A stretch of DNA of 64,000 nt from Pseudomonadota bacterium (GTDB taxonomy: Bacteria > Pseudomonadota > Alphaproteobacteria > Acetobacterales > Acetobacteraceae): contig JAJZVV010000007.1 in the NCBI GenBank assembly GCA_021845595.1, forward strand, positions 62,001 through 126,000, written 5' to 3'. The notes below the pieces were generated by a model. That model was not told where the DNA came from and made no database searches. It was given only the letters and a program-made list of their open reading frames with translations. Numbering within the stretch: the stretch's first letter is position 1; each line of letters starts with the position of its first letter. The translations under genes and the position numbers were made by a program. Shown here one piece after another: positions 26,241 to 35,150 of this stretch.

Positions 26241-27545
26241 CTAAGCCGCGCGCGCGGGCGTCGAGCCGCCGGCACGCCGCTGGTCGACCATCTGGAAGTA
26301 GCTTTCCAGACGGTTCTTGATGTTGGCCGGCGAGAAATAGCGCGGATCGACGAGATCGCTCTCGATGAAGGCACCCGGCTTGCCCGTGCGCCGCTCGATC
26401 TCGCGCAGCACCAGAAGCTGTCCCGCCGAGAAGCTGTTGCAGCTCTTGATCGAGTTGATCAGGATGCCGTCAGCCTCATACTCCTCCATGTATTTCTCGA
26501 TCAGGTCGATCCGCGACGGCAGATTCCGGTTCGTGTAGCAACCAAGGCAGTATTCAGCCAGACTCTCCAGCGGCTTCGCCGGGTCGTGGCGGAATCCCTG
26601 GTCGTAGAGGCCGCCCACCTTCGTATAGGTGCTCGCCACCACCACCGCGCCCTCCTCGTAGAACATCTTCCAGAAATCGCGGAAGCTGGTCCAGTTGGGG
26701 GGCCCCTCCACAACAAGCCGGTAGCGCTCGCTCGGCATGTCGCCGCTCGGCGTCACAGGCCCCTGACCGCGCGCGATCCGCTCGGCAATCTCGGCGCGCA
26801 GAAGACGATAATACCCCGTCGCATCCTCGGTGCCGCGAAACGCGGTGAAAATCGGCCCGATATAGTAGACGCCGCCGAAATAGGCATCGATCGGCGAAGG
26901 CTTCCGTTTCGCGGATTCGAGCACCCAGACGAAATCCTCCTCGGCGCGCGCCGAGTGGGCCATATTCTCGCGCAGCCGATCGATGTCGAACTTCACACCG
27001 CTGATGCGCTCGAGCTTCGGGATGACCTCTTCCTTCAGCTGCTTGACGACGTAGGCGATCATGTTCGGGCTGATCTTACCGTCTCCCTGATAAGGGACGT
27101 GCAGCATCGCCGTCTCGCATCGGTAATGGTCGCGCAGCAGCTCGAACCATTTCATGAAGGTGAAGCACCCGGTGTAGGAGAGCAGAAGCAGATCCGGATT
27201 CGGTAGCTTCTGACCGTCCGGGCCGATATTGCCCTTCGCGATCATACCGAGGTCGGCCTTGACGTAGGTGCAGACATCTTCCGAATGTCCCCGCTTCTCC
27301 GCCTCCATGATATAGCCGCCGGTCTTCTTGCGCAGGCCGTTCTGGATGGCGTTGATCTCGGGCAGATTGTTGAGCATGTCGAAGCACATGATCAGCTCGT
27401 TCAGATTGCCCGGCACGAACGTCGCCGCGACCTTGCGGCCGTCGGCAGCGGCCGTCTCCAGCTTGCGATAGTTGCCGCTGATCATCTCCTTCTGCTTCAG
27501 CATCGAGCTGTCCTTGACGACCTCGGCGGCGGCGGTGACGGTCAT
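26241..27545 (-). CDS. bcrB: Benzoyl-CoA reductase subunit B (catalytic)
   Basis: A 434-residue member of the HgdB/benzoyl-CoA reductase family. Cluster-ligand candidates are the Cys in SYTGCFTFMKW, the pair in EYCLGCYTNRN, and SCNSFSAGQLL near the C-terminus. With BcrC it binds benzoyl-CoA and two [4Fe-4S] clusters and carries out the two-electron dearomatisation to cyclohexa-1,5-diene-1-carbonyl-CoA. The start at 27545 overlaps the bcrC stop by ATGA. The frame opens four residues earlier without a ribosome site. Confidence 0.93.
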   Translation of the reverse strand: MTVTAAAEVVKDSSMLKQKEMISGNYRKLETAAADGRKVAATFVPGNLNELIMCFDMLNNLPEINAIQNGLRKKTGGYIMEAEKRGHSEDVCTYVKADLGMIAKGNIGPDGQKLPNPDLLLLSYTGCFTFMKWFELLRDHYRCETAMLHVPYQGDGKISPNMIAYVVKQLKEEVIPKLERISGVKFDIDRLRENMAHSARAEEDFVWVLESAKRKPSPIDAYFGGVYYIGPIFTAFRGTEDATGYYRLLRAEIAERIARGQGPVTPSGDMPSERYRLVVEGPPNWTSFRDFWKMFYEEGAVVVASTYTKVGGLYDQGFRHDPAKPLESLAEYCLGCYTNRNLPSRIDLIEKYMEEYEADGILINSIKSCNSFSAGQLLVLREIERRTGKPGAFIESDLVDPRYFSPANIKNRLESYFQMVDQRRAGGSTPARAA

Positions 27546-28714
27546 GGGTTGCTCCACAGCTTGATTGAATCGGCAAAGGTTCCAGCCTGCTCGCGGATTG
27601 GCTGCATCTGACCGGAATTCTCGGCGTATTTGAATGCGATGAACGGGATGTCGTGGGCAGCGAGCACGCGCTGGAGCATCGGCCGTTCCAGCAGCGCCGG
27701 ATCGCAGAAGCTGGGCGAGGCGAAGATGACGCCCTCGGCACGCGACCGCTTCACCGCCTCGACCAGATAGAGGCCCTTCTGCTCCACATCCGGCTCATAT
27801 TTGGCGGATGTATTGGCGGAGTTATGCAGGTACGCCCGCGCGAGGTTGGCGAGCGGATCCCCGTCCTGCGGTACGTCGGATTGCTCCCACCGGTTCACCA
27901 GCATGAAATCGTCATCGACGATGTAGCATCCGGAGAGCTCGATGGACTTGATCAGGTTGAGTGGGGGCTGCTCGCAGAATGCGCCGGTGACGACGACGCG
28001 CGAATTGTCCCGCCGCGGCCGGTCCTCCGCCGCTGCGGCGGCAAGATACTCGCGCAGAAGGCGGCTATGTTCTTCGACCGCAAGGATCATCCCGGCGCGC
28101 ATGAGGAGGTAGACCTCGGCCGAGGGTGCCTTCCAGGGCTGTCGCGCACGGAAGGCGTAGACCTCTCGCACCAGCGCGCGGTTCTCGTTATAGAGGCCGA
28201 TCGAGGCGCGAAGGGAGGCGTCCGTCACCTCGCGCCCGCTGGTTTCGGCCAGCATCTCCCGCAGTTCGGTCAGCTCGTTGATATAGAACGCTCCGCCGAC
28301 CTCGTCGCTGTAGTTCTGCGGCACGTCGAAATACCGGCTGCGGACCTTCGGGAACATGATCTTCCACATGCCCGACAGGTTGCGAATGACGTCGCAGATG
28401 GACGGGAACAGCATCACGTCGACAAAATCGAGCCGGTTCGTGACACCGAGTTCGATCGTCGAGCGGGGAATCCGGCAGATGTAGCTCTGGTAGTAGGCGT
28501 CGCCCTGGATCACCTCGAGCTGCTCGCCGCCACCGAGGACGCCGAGTGCCAACCCACCGGCGGCATGGATCAGTTCGCGGGGCACGTAGAAGGGCATGTA
28601 GCCCACGACGATGCGTCCCGGAACCGCGGCCTTCCATTCGCGTGCGTAGGAAAAATTGAGGTCGTCAAACAAGGCTTGGCAACGGGCGGTGATCTCGGCG
28701 GTCGAAGTGCTCAT
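27542..28714 (-). CDS. bcrC: Benzoyl-CoA reductase subunit C (catalytic)
   Basis: A 390-residue HgdB-family subunit, partner of BcrB. It begins MSTSTAEITARCQALFDDLN. The region MPFYVPRELIHAAG matches the family, as do the cysteines in QSYICRIPRST, MLFPSICDVIRN, VTGAFCEQPPLN and FASPSFCDP. The start at 28714 is set by the upstream gene, which stops 2 bases earlier; the open frame continues through that gene but is spurious there. The order C-B-A-D is that of Thauera aromatica, whereas Rhodopseudomonas has badDEFG next to different ring-modifying genes. Confidence 0.93.
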   Translation of the reverse strand: MSTSTAEITARCQALFDDLNFSYAREWKAAVPGRIVVGYMPFYVPRELIHAAGGLALGVLGGGEQLEVIQGDAYYQSYICRIPRSTIELGVTNRLDFVDVMLFPSICDVIRNLSGMWKIMFPKVRSRYFDVPQNYSDEVGGAFYINELTELREMLAETSGREVTDASLRASIGLYNENRALVREVYAFRARQPWKAPSAEVYLLMRAGMILAVEEHSRLLREYLAAAAAEDRPRRDNSRVVVTGAFCEQPPLNLIKSIELSGCYIVDDDFMLVNRWEQSDVPQDGDPLANLARAYLHNSANTSAKYEPDVEQKGLYLVEAVKRSRAEGVIFASPSFCDPALLERPMLQRVLAAHDIPFIAFKYAENSGQMQPIREQAGTFADSIKLWSNP

Positions 28715-28716
28715 GG

Positions 28717-29499
28717 CTATCGGTGCTCCCAGGTCGGTGCGCGCTTGCCGAGAAAGGCCTGCAGGCCCGCGAGCGCGTCCCGCGTCTGCATCAGGTCGTC
28801 GAGGTAAAGGGCTTCGAGGTCGGCGAGACGCGCCCGCGCCCGCACCAGCAGATCGCCGCGAACGGCGGCCATCGCACAGCGGAGCGCCGCCGCGCTCTTG
28901 TCGGCGAGGTGAGCGGCGAACCAGGCCTCTGCCGCCGCCTCGGGATCGGGCGCGATCTCCTGCACCAGACCGGCGGCGTGGGCCGCCTCGGCGCCGAGGC
29001 TGCGGCCGGTGAGCAGCATCTCCTCCGCTGCGGGGCGGCCGATCCGCTCGGGCAGCAGGCAGGACGCCGCCGGGGCGAAGACCCCGAGCTTGATCTCGGG
29101 CTGGCCGAACACGGCGTCGGGCGCCGCGAATATCCGTGTGCCGGTCAGGATGAGCTCGAGCCCGCCGCCGAGGCACTGGCCGCGAACGGCAAACAGGACC
29201 GGCACGGGTGCGGCCATCAGCCGCAGCAGCGTGGCGTGGAAATCCCGCAGCATGGTTGCGCAGGCTAGCGGGAGATGTTCCTCGACACTGGCGCCGAAGC
29301 TGAAATGCGGCCCCTCCCCGTCGACGAGGATGGCCAGCGTGTGGCCTTGCCCGAGTTCCGCTGTGAGCGCGCGGTCGAGCGCACCGAGCATCGCCGCATC
29401 GAGAATATTGGCCTTGGGCCGCGCCAGGCGAAGGCGGAGCAGCGCTCCGCCCTGCGTTCGCCAGGCCCGGACGGGGATGGTGGCAGCGTCCACGGCCAT
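28717..29499 (-). CDS. dch: Cyclohexa-1,5-diene-1-carbonyl-CoA hydratase
   Basis: A 260-residue crotonase-fold protein. It has the oxyanion-hole segments FSFGASVEEHLP (about 66-77) and GQCLGGGLELIL (about 107-118), and the late GQPEIKLGVFAPAAS with the active-site Glu. The FGASVEEHLP segment is characteristic of dienoyl-CoA hydratases rather than ordinary enoyl-CoA hydratases. It adds water to the dienoyl-CoA made by BcrABCD, giving 6-hydroxycyclohex-1-ene-1-carbonyl-CoA. It lies 2 bases from bcrC and 8 bases after oah. Confidence 0.9.
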   Translation of the reverse strand: MAVDAATIPVRAWRTQGGALLRLRLARPKANILDAAMLGALDRALTAELGQGHTLAILVDGEGPHFSFGASVEEHLPLACATMLRDFHATLLRLMAAPVPVLFAVRGQCLGGGLELILTGTRIFAAPDAVFGQPEIKLGVFAPAASCLLPERIGRPAAEEMLLTGRSLGAEAAHAAGLVQEIAPDPEAAAEAWFAAHLADKSAAALRCAMAAVRGDLLVRARARLADLEALYLDDLMQTRDALAGLQAFLGKRAPTWEHR

Positions 29500-29507
29500 G
29501 CCCCCGT

Positions 29508-30641
29508 TCAGACCGTCGCTCTGGGGATGAGGCTCTCGATCAGGTCCTCGCTCCAGGGCGCACCTTGCGCAAGCGCCTGGCGAAGCGCAACGAAGTCGAT
29601 CTCGCGCCGCTCACGCGGTCCTTCGTTGAAGGCACGGAACCCGGTGCGGGCTTCGGCCAGCATGTTGAGCGCCAGCCAGGCGCGCGAGTCCTCCTTGTTG
29701 CGGTTCCAGGATTCGAGCTTGGGCTTGCGCAGCTCCTCGAGACTCTTGGTCAGACACTCCGGGAATGTCAGCAGCAGCTTGCCGCACAGCAGTTCGACCT
29801 TCTCGTCGAGCAGGGACAGATCGACGCTGCCGCGTGCCAGCGTGGCCTTGCCCTCGGCCAGAGCCGCGCCCGCCTTCGGCTCACCGAGCGCGAAACGGCC
29901 CCAATCGTCGAGCAGCCGATCGGTGATCACCAGCGGGTTGGGGACGAATTTTCCATCGACTTTCAGCGCCGGAACGATGTCGTGCAGCATCCCCATGCGG
30001 TAGGCCTTGTGCGCGGACCAGTGCTCGCACAGCGTTCCGGATTCGATCGCGCGCTCCATCCCGATCATCAGCGGCAGGAAATCCGTAGCGCCGCCGATCG
30101 CCGCCGAGCCGTGTTTCGGCCCGGCCTGGCCGAGGCGTGCGAGATCCTGCGCGATCGAGAAATCGCAAGCCATGCCGATTTCCTGCCCGCCGCCGATGCG
30201 CATTCCGTTGATGCGGCAGATGACCGGCTTGTCGCAGCCGAGGATGGCGGACACCATGTCGTTGAACAGCCGCATGTACTGGCGGTATTCCTGGGGATTC
30301 CCCGCATAGTACTCGGCGTATTCGGCGGTGTTGCCGCCGGTGCAGAATGCACGGTCACCGCTGCCGGTGAACACGACCGCGACGACGTCGCGTGCCACGG
30401 AGGCGGCGCGGAACGCCAGGATCACGCCCTTCACCATCGTCGTGGTGTAGGAGTTGAGCTGCGCCGGATTGTCGAGAATGATCCAGGTGTTGTAGAGCCC
30501 GGCCACCACCGTCCCATCCGGCAGCCGGGCTGGCCGCCGCTCGACCCGGAGACCAGGACACGAGAGATCGCCAACCAGCGTGTGCTCCACCAGTGCGGCT
30601 GGCCGCGTGCGCTCGGTTACGGCAGTTGGGGAGTCGAACAT
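29508..30641 (-). CDS. oah: 6-oxocyclohex-1-ene-1-carbonyl-CoA hydrolase
   Basis: A 377-residue crotonase-fold ring hydrolase, well over 100 residues longer than a standard hydratase, as known for Oah/BzdY. Signature stretches are DNPAQLNSYTTTMVKGVILAF, FCTGGNTAEYAEYYAGNPQEY (about 99-119) and INGMRIGGGQEIGMACDF (about 143-160). It adds water and cleaves the ring C-C bond, giving 3-hydroxypimelyl-CoA. Its presence with had defines the Thauera-type upper pathway. The gene is 15 bases after had. Confidence 0.93.
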   Translation of the reverse strand: MFDSPTAVTERTRPAALVEHTLVGDLSCPGLRVERRPARLPDGTVVAGLYNTWIILDNPAQLNSYTTTMVKGVILAFRAASVARDVVAVVFTGSGDRAFCTGGNTAEYAEYYAGNPQEYRQYMRLFNDMVSAILGCDKPVICRINGMRIGGGQEIGMACDFSIAQDLARLGQAGPKHGSAAIGGATDFLPLMIGMERAIESGTLCEHWSAHKAYRMGMLHDIVPALKVDGKFVPNPLVITDRLLDDWGRFALGEPKAGAALAEGKATLARGSVDLSLLDEKVELLCGKLLLTFPECLTKSLEELRKPKLESWNRNKEDSRAWLALNMLAEARTGFRAFNEGPRERREIDFVALRQALAQGAPWSEDLIESLIPRATV

Positions 30642-30656
30642 CGGGCAAATCTCCGG

Positions 30657-31730
30657 TCAGGCGCGGGGGACGAGAATGGCGCGGCGCTTCAGCGTGTGCG
30701 CGTGTGCTTGCGCGAACACCGCGTTGATGTCGTCGAGCGGATGTTGTTCGACGAACGGTGCGAGCTGCACCTTGCCGTCGAGCACGAGATCGAGCGCGGC
30801 GGGATAGAGGTCCGGCGGACAGCCCCAGTTGCCGAGTGCGCGCGCATCGAACGCCATCAGATTGGACAGACGCACTTCGACCCGCTCCATGGTGAAGCCG
30901 ACGACGGCGAGCGTCGCGCCCGGCACCAGCAGGCTCCAGGCGGCGCGCTGGCCGGCCGCGGTTCCGGAACACTCGAAAATGCACCACTCGGTCTGCCGCA
31001 GGCCATGCGCGGCGGCAAACTCCATGATCGCCGCCTTCTGCGCGCGGGAATCCATCGCACTCGCATCCAGGGTCAACGCAGCGCCATGGCGGCCGATCGC
31101 GTCGAGCTTTGCCGCGTCGATGTCGATCGCCACCACCGCGGCACCGAAGGCATGCGCGATCTGCGCGGCATAGCCGCCAACGCCGCCGATGCCGATGACG
31201 ATCGCGATGCTCTCGGGTCCGACGCCCGCCCGGCGCACGGCCTGGAACGGCGTCGTCACCGCGTCGGCCACGACGGAGACATCGGCCAGGGACAGTCCGG
31301 CCGCTTCCAGCCGCGCCAGCGGGACGGGACAAAGGCCGCGGCCGGGGACGCGGATATGGCTCGCGAAGCCGCCGTCGATATCGTTGCCGGGCATCTTCTG
31401 GGACCGGCAGATGGTGGCGAGGCCGCGGCGGCAGAGATCGCAGACGCCGCACGGGAGCACGGCCGGGACGATCACGGACTGGCCAAGCCACCGCTCCTCG
31501 CCCGGCCCGGCGGCAACGACGCGGCCGCTGATCTCATGACCAAGGGTCAGCGGAAGCGGGTGATTGGTGCGAACCCCGTCATAGAGATAGCCGAGATCCG
31601 TGTGGCAGACACCGCAACCGGCGACGGCGATGACCACCTCGCCGGGCTCCGGCGGGAAGGGCGAGAACGGGCGGCGAATGAACGGCGCCGCCTGCGCCGT
31701 CATGGTCCACTGGAAGGCTTCCTCGGCCAC
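30657..31730 (-). CDS. had: 6-hydroxycyclohex-1-ene-1-carbonyl-CoA dehydrogenase
   Basis: A 357-residue zinc alcohol dehydrogenase of the medium-chain family. Catalytic zinc ligands lie in CGVCHTD (Cys39) and GHEISG. The structural zinc site is [15 protein letters not shown]. The NAD-binding motif is [10 protein letters not shown]. It oxidises the ring alcohol formed by Dch to 6-oxocyclohex-1-ene-1-carbonyl-CoA. It is the first gene of the had-oah-dch-bcrCBAD-fdx-korAB operon and starts 95 bases from an FNR-type palindrome in the divergent promoter region. Confidence 0.92.
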   Translation of the reverse strand: MAEEAFQWTMTAQAAPFIRRPFSPFPPEPGEVVIAVAGCGVCHTDLGYLYDGVRTNHPLPLTLGHEISGRVVAAGPGEERWLGQSVIVPAVLPCGVCDLCRRGLATICRSQKMPGNDIDGGFASHIRVPGRGLCPVPLARLEAAGLSLADVSVVADAVTTPFQAVRRAGVGPESIAIVIGIGGVGGYAAQIAHAFGAAVVAIDIDAAKLDAIGRHGAALTLDASAMDSRAQKAAIMEFAAAHGLRQTEWCIFECSGTAAGQRAAWSLLVPGATLAVVGFTMERVEVRLSNLMAFDARALGNWGCPPDLYPAALDLVLDGKVQLAPFVEQHPLDDINAVFAQAHAHTLKRRAILVPRA

Positions 31731-31757
31731 GCTCGTTCCTCCATCGGCCTCGTCAGA

Positions 31758-31781
31758 GGTATTACGGTGCTTGAATACCGT
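31758..31781. promoter_or_regulatory. Overlapping inverted repeats in the had upstream region
   Basis: GGTATT (31758-31763) and AATACC (31774-31779) form one inverted repeat, and ACGGT (31764-31768) and ACCGT (31777-31781) form a second that overlaps it. They lie 28-51 bases upstream of the had start, on the had side of the FNR box, in a locally AT-rich stretch. The position suits a repressor or activator site for the degradation operon; no binding protein can be named. Confidence 0.4.
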
Positions 31782-31824
31782 TTATCCGTCAAGGCCGAAT
31801 TTGGCCCATCCGCGCCGGCAGACC

Positions 31825-31838
31825 TTGATCCAGATCAA
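31825..31838. promoter_or_regulatory. FNR-type operator, TTGAT-CCAG-ATCAA, between the divergent had and thioesterase-pad operons
   Basis: A perfect FNR/AadR palindrome in the 238-base gap between had (start 31730) and the thioesterase gene (start 31969). Class II spacing (-41.5) to the left would place the -10 at CAAATT (31803-31798). To the right it would place it at GATGCT (31861-31866). Both are weak three-of-six matches, so one site may serve either or both operons. FNR-family activators (AadR, Anr) are known to control anaerobic aromatic pathways. Confidence 0.75.
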
Positions 31839-31968
31839 TGCGGCGGAGGATTTTTGTCGGGATGCTCCGACCCAATCGCCGCGGCCTAAATTGGTAAAGC
31901 GGTATGTGTTTCAGTAAATAAGCGCCGCCGACGGCATGCGCATCGCCGCCGCGGCAGGAGGAGCGTGG

Positions 31969-32376
31969 ATGAAAGACAGCTTGCGCCCCGGCATCACCCG
32001 TACCGAGACCCACGTCATCGACCGCGCCCGCACGATCGATTTCATGGGCGAAAATCTGCGCATCTACGCCACCCCCGAGCTGCTCCGCGACATCGAGGTC
32101 GCCAGCCGCAACTTGCTGCTCGAGCATTGCGGTCCCGGCGAGGACTCGGTCGGTGTGCGGGTCGAGTTCGACCACTCCGCGGCAACGCCGCTCGGCATGG
32201 AGGTCCGCATCACCGCGACCGTCGCCAGCGTCGAGGGCCGCCGCGTCGTGCTCGACGTGGCCGCGCGCGATGCGGTGGAGGAGATCGCCCGCGGCCGGCA
32301 CACACGCTTCATCGTCGATGTCGCCAAGGCCGGGCAGCGGCTGGCGGCCAAGGCGGCCGCAGGAGGGACGGGATGA
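31969..32376 (+). CDS. Hotdog-fold acyl-CoA thioesterase (FlK-like)
   Basis: A 135-residue single hotdog domain of the family that includes fluoroacetyl-CoA thioesterase FlK. The pattern SVGVRVEFDHSAATPLGMEV (about residues 59-78) and the end GRHTRFIVDV match it. It would hydrolyse a small acyl- or aryl-CoA. In this context it may relieve trapping of CoA by phenylacetyl-CoA or another dead-end thioester, which is inference. The start at 31969 has GGAGGAG upstream; the open frame begins 33 bases earlier without one. It overlaps the next gene by ATGA and leads the operon. Confidence 0.72.
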   Translation: MKDSLRPGITRTETHVIDRARTIDFMGENLRIYATPELLRDIEVASRNLLLEHCGPGEDSVGVRVEFDHSAATPLGMEVRITATVASVEGRRVVLDVAARDAVEEIARGRHTRFIVDVAKAGQRLAAKAAAGGTG

Positions 32377-35150
32377 GCAGCGCGCCGCTCCGCGAGAGCC
32401 CGCCGGCGACGGCCGGCGACGGCACCAGCCGCGCGGTTCCGAGCTATTGCTACAATTGTGTCGCCGGGCCCGACCTGATGACGGTGCGCGTGGAAAACGG
32501 CGTCGTCACCCGCATCGAACCGTGCCATGCCGCCGCCTCCATCCATCCCGGGCTGGGGCGCGTCTGCGTCAAGGCCTTCGGCCTGGTGCAGAAAACCTAC
32601 AATCCCCATCGCGTGCTGACGCCCATGAAGCGCACCAACCCGCGCAAGGGGCGCGACGAGGATCCCGGCTTCGTGCCGATTTCGTGGGATGAGGCGCTCG
32701 ACACCATCGCCGCCCGGCTGCAGGACATCCGCGCGCGTGGCCTGGTGGACGAGGCCGGGCTGCCGCGCGTCGCCGCGACGTTCGGCCATGGCGGAACGCC
32801 GCAGAGCTATATGGGGACATTTCCCGCCTTCCTCTCCGCCTGGGGGCCGATCGACTACAGTTTCGGCTCCGGCCAGGGCGTCAAGTGTGTCCATTCCGAA
32901 CATCTCTACGGCGAATTCTGGCATCGCGGCTTCACCGTCTGCGCCGATACGGTGCACACGCGCTACGTCATCTCCTGCGGCTCGAACATCGAGGTCTCCG
33001 GCGGCGTCTGCGCCGTGCGCCGCCATGCCGACGCGCGCATCCGCGGCGTCAAGCGGGTGCAGGTCGAGCCGCATCTCTCACCCACCGCCGCCTGCTCGGC
33101 CGAATGGGTGCCGATCAAGCCGAAGACGGACCCGGCATTCCTGCTCGCCCTCGTGCACACGCTGCTGTTCGAGCATGAACGCACCGCGCTCGACTTGCCG
33201 TTCCTGCTCGACCGTACGGCTGCCCCCTATCTGGTCGCGGCGGACGGCTATTATCTGCGCGATCCGACGACCGGCAAACCCCTGCTGTGGGACGAGGCCA
33301 GCGGCGGACCCGTGCCGTTCGACACGCCCGGGGCGCGCCCGGCGCTGGAAGGTCGCTTCACCGTCGCCACGGCGATGACCCGCGGCCCCGACAACGAGAT
33401 CAATCCGCTCCAGAACGCCGCCGCGCGCACCGCCTTCACCGCCATGGCCGACGCCATGCTGAGCTACACCGCCGATTGGGCCGCCGGCGTATGCGATGTT
33501 CCGGCCGCGACCATCCGCCGCATCGCCGCCGAGTTCCTGGACAATGCCTGCATCGGGGCGACGATCGACATCGACGGCGAGGTCCTGCCGTTCCGGCCGG
33601 TCGCCGTCACGCTCGGCAAGACCGTCAATAATGGCTGGGGTGCCTACGAATGCTGCTGGGCGCGAACGATGCTCGCGACCCTCGTCGGCGCGCTGGAAGT
33701 GCCCGGCGGCACGCTGGGCACGACCGTCCGCCTGAACCGTCCGCACGAGAACCGCCTGCTCAGCGTCAAGCCGGGTGAGGACGGGTTCATGGCTGCGCAT
33801 TTCAACGCCACCGACCGCAATGGCTGGATGGCGCAGCCGAGTGGGCGCAACGCGCATCGCACGCTGGTGCCCATCCTCGGCAATTCACCCTGGGCGCAGG
33901 CGCTCGGTCCGACGCATCTCGCCTGGATGTTCTCCCGCGCCGCGCCGGACGAATGGCCGACGCCGAATTTGCCCGAAATCTGGTTTGCCTTCCGCACCAA
34001 CCCCGTGATCTCGTTCTGGGACACGGCCGAGATCGGCCGGGCGATGGCTCGCATGCCGTTCATCGTCGCCTTCGCCTACACGTTCGACGAGACGAACCAC
34101 ATGGCGGACATTCTGCTGCCGGATGCGACCGATCTGGAAAGCACCCAGATGATCCGCATCGGTGGCACGAAGTTCGTAGAGCAGCACTGGGCCCATCACG
34201 GCGTGGCGCTGCGCGCTCCGGCGGTGGCACCCCAGGGCGAGGCGCGCGACTTCACCTGGATCTCCACCGAGCTCGCCCGCCGTGCCGGTCTGCTGGAGCG
34301 CTACAATGCAGCGCTGAACCGCGGCGCGGCCGGGGCGCCGCTCAAGGGTGACGGCTACGATTTCTCCCTCGCCACCGACCGCGCGCACGACGTCGACACC
34401 ATCTGGAATGCCGTCTGCCAGGCCGCCACCGCCGAGCTCGGCGGCCCCGCCGAGACCAGGGATCTCGACTGGTTCAAGCAGCACGGCCACTATGTCGTCC
34501 CGTTCAAGCGCGGGGATTGGTACCTCTACCCGACGATGGTGCGGCTCGGCCTGCGCTTCGAACTGCCGTATCAGGAGCGGCTCCTGCGGGTCGGCGAGGA
34601 ACTCGGCCGCCGGTTGCACGAACAGAATATCCATTGGTGGGATCGTCAGCTCGACGAATACGTCGCGCTGCCGCAATGGCATGATGTGCCCGCGCGCTGG
34701 GAGCGCGCGATCCGCGAACTCGGCGCCGATCCGATGGACTATCCGCTGTGGGGCATCACCACCAAGGTGATGCCCTACACCACCGGCAACAACGCCGGCA
34801 TTCCGCTGATGCATGAGGTCAGCGCCAATCTGCGCGGCCATGGCGCCGTCATCATCAATGCCGCGACCGCCGCGCGTCTCGGCATCGCCGCCGGCGACCG
34901 GGTGGAAGTGCGCTCGCCGATCGGCTCGACCACCGGCCGGGCCGAGATCGTGCAGGGATGCCGCCCGGACACGGTCGTCATCCCCGGCCAGTTCGACCAT
35001 TGGAAGACGCCCTTCGCCAAGGATCTCGCCTTCCCATCGCTGAACACCGTGGTGCCGATGTCGCTCGCGTTGACCGACGCCACCGGCTCGGGCGCCGACG
35101 TGGTGCGTGTCGCCGTCCGCAAGCTGCGGGCGGAGGCGGATGCGCCATGA
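32373..35150 (+). CDS. padB: Molybdopterin oxidoreductase catalytic subunit, best match phenylacetyl-CoA:acceptor oxidoreductase PadB
   Basis: A 925-residue DMSO-reductase-family subunit binding bis-molybdopterin guanine dinucleotide. The N-terminal cluster region has Cys26 and Cys29 (YCYNCVAGPD) and Cys65 (GRVCVKAFG). The third cysteine of the usual CxxCxxxC motif is missing, with Cys51 the only spare. Molybdopterin-binding segments follow, for example GHGGTPQSYMGTF and FSGQGVKC-like SFGSGQGVKC, and a C-terminal dinucleotide domain (TTKVMPYTTGNN). There is no Tat signal. With an FeS and a membrane subunit next door and aromatic CoA genes around, PadB is the best assignment. The phenylglyoxylate dehydrogenase genes that accompany it in Thauera are absent from the window, so another substrate is possible. 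Confidence 0.65.
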   Translation: MSSAPLRESPPATAGDGTSRAVPSYCYNCVAGPDLMTVRVENGVVTRIEPCHAAASIHPGLGRVCVKAFGLVQKTYNPHRVLTPMKRTNPRKGRDEDPGFVPISWDEALDTIAARLQDIRARGLVDEAGLPRVAATFGHGGTPQSYMGTFPAFLSAWGPIDYSFGSGQGVKCVHSEHLYGEFWHRGFTVCADTVHTRYVISCGSNIEVSGGVCAVRRHADARIRGVKRVQVEPHLSPTAACSAEWVPIKPKTDPAFLLALVHTLLFEHERTALDLPFLLDRTAAPYLVAADGYYLRDPTTGKPLLWDEASGGPVPFDTPGARPALEGRFTVATAMTRGPDNEINPLQNAAARTAFTAMADAMLSYTADWAAGVCDVPAATIRRIAAEFLDNACIGATIDIDGEVLPFRPVAVTLGKTVNNGWGAYECCWARTMLATLVGALEVPGGTLGTTVRLNRPHENRLLSVKPGEDGFMAAHFNATDRNGWMAQPSGRNAHRTLVPILGNSPWAQALGPTHLAWMFSRAAPDEWPTPNLPEIWFAFRTNPVISFWDTAEIGRAMARMPFIVAFAYTFDETNHMADILLPDATDLESTQMIRIGGTKFVEQHWAHHGVALRAPAVAPQGEARDFTWISTELARRAGLLERYNAALNRGAAGAPLKGDGYDFSLATDRAHDVDTIWNAVCQAATAELGGPAETRDLDWFKQHGHYVVPFKRGDWYLYPTMVRLGLRFELPYQERLLRVGEELGRRLHEQNIHWWDRQLDEYVALPQWHDVPARWERAIRELGADPMDYPLWGITTKVMPYTTGNNAGIPLMHEVSANLRGHGAVIINAATAARLGIAAGDRVEVRSPIGSTTGRAEIVQGCRPDTVVIPGQFDHWKTPFAKDLAFPSLNTVVPMSLALTDATGSGADVVRVAVRKLRAEADAP

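Noticed and set aside
31936-31968. An 11-codon N-terminal extension of the thioesterase
   Set aside because: The downstream ATG at 31969 has GGAGGAG at proper distance, and the extension is Ala-rich without family similarity.
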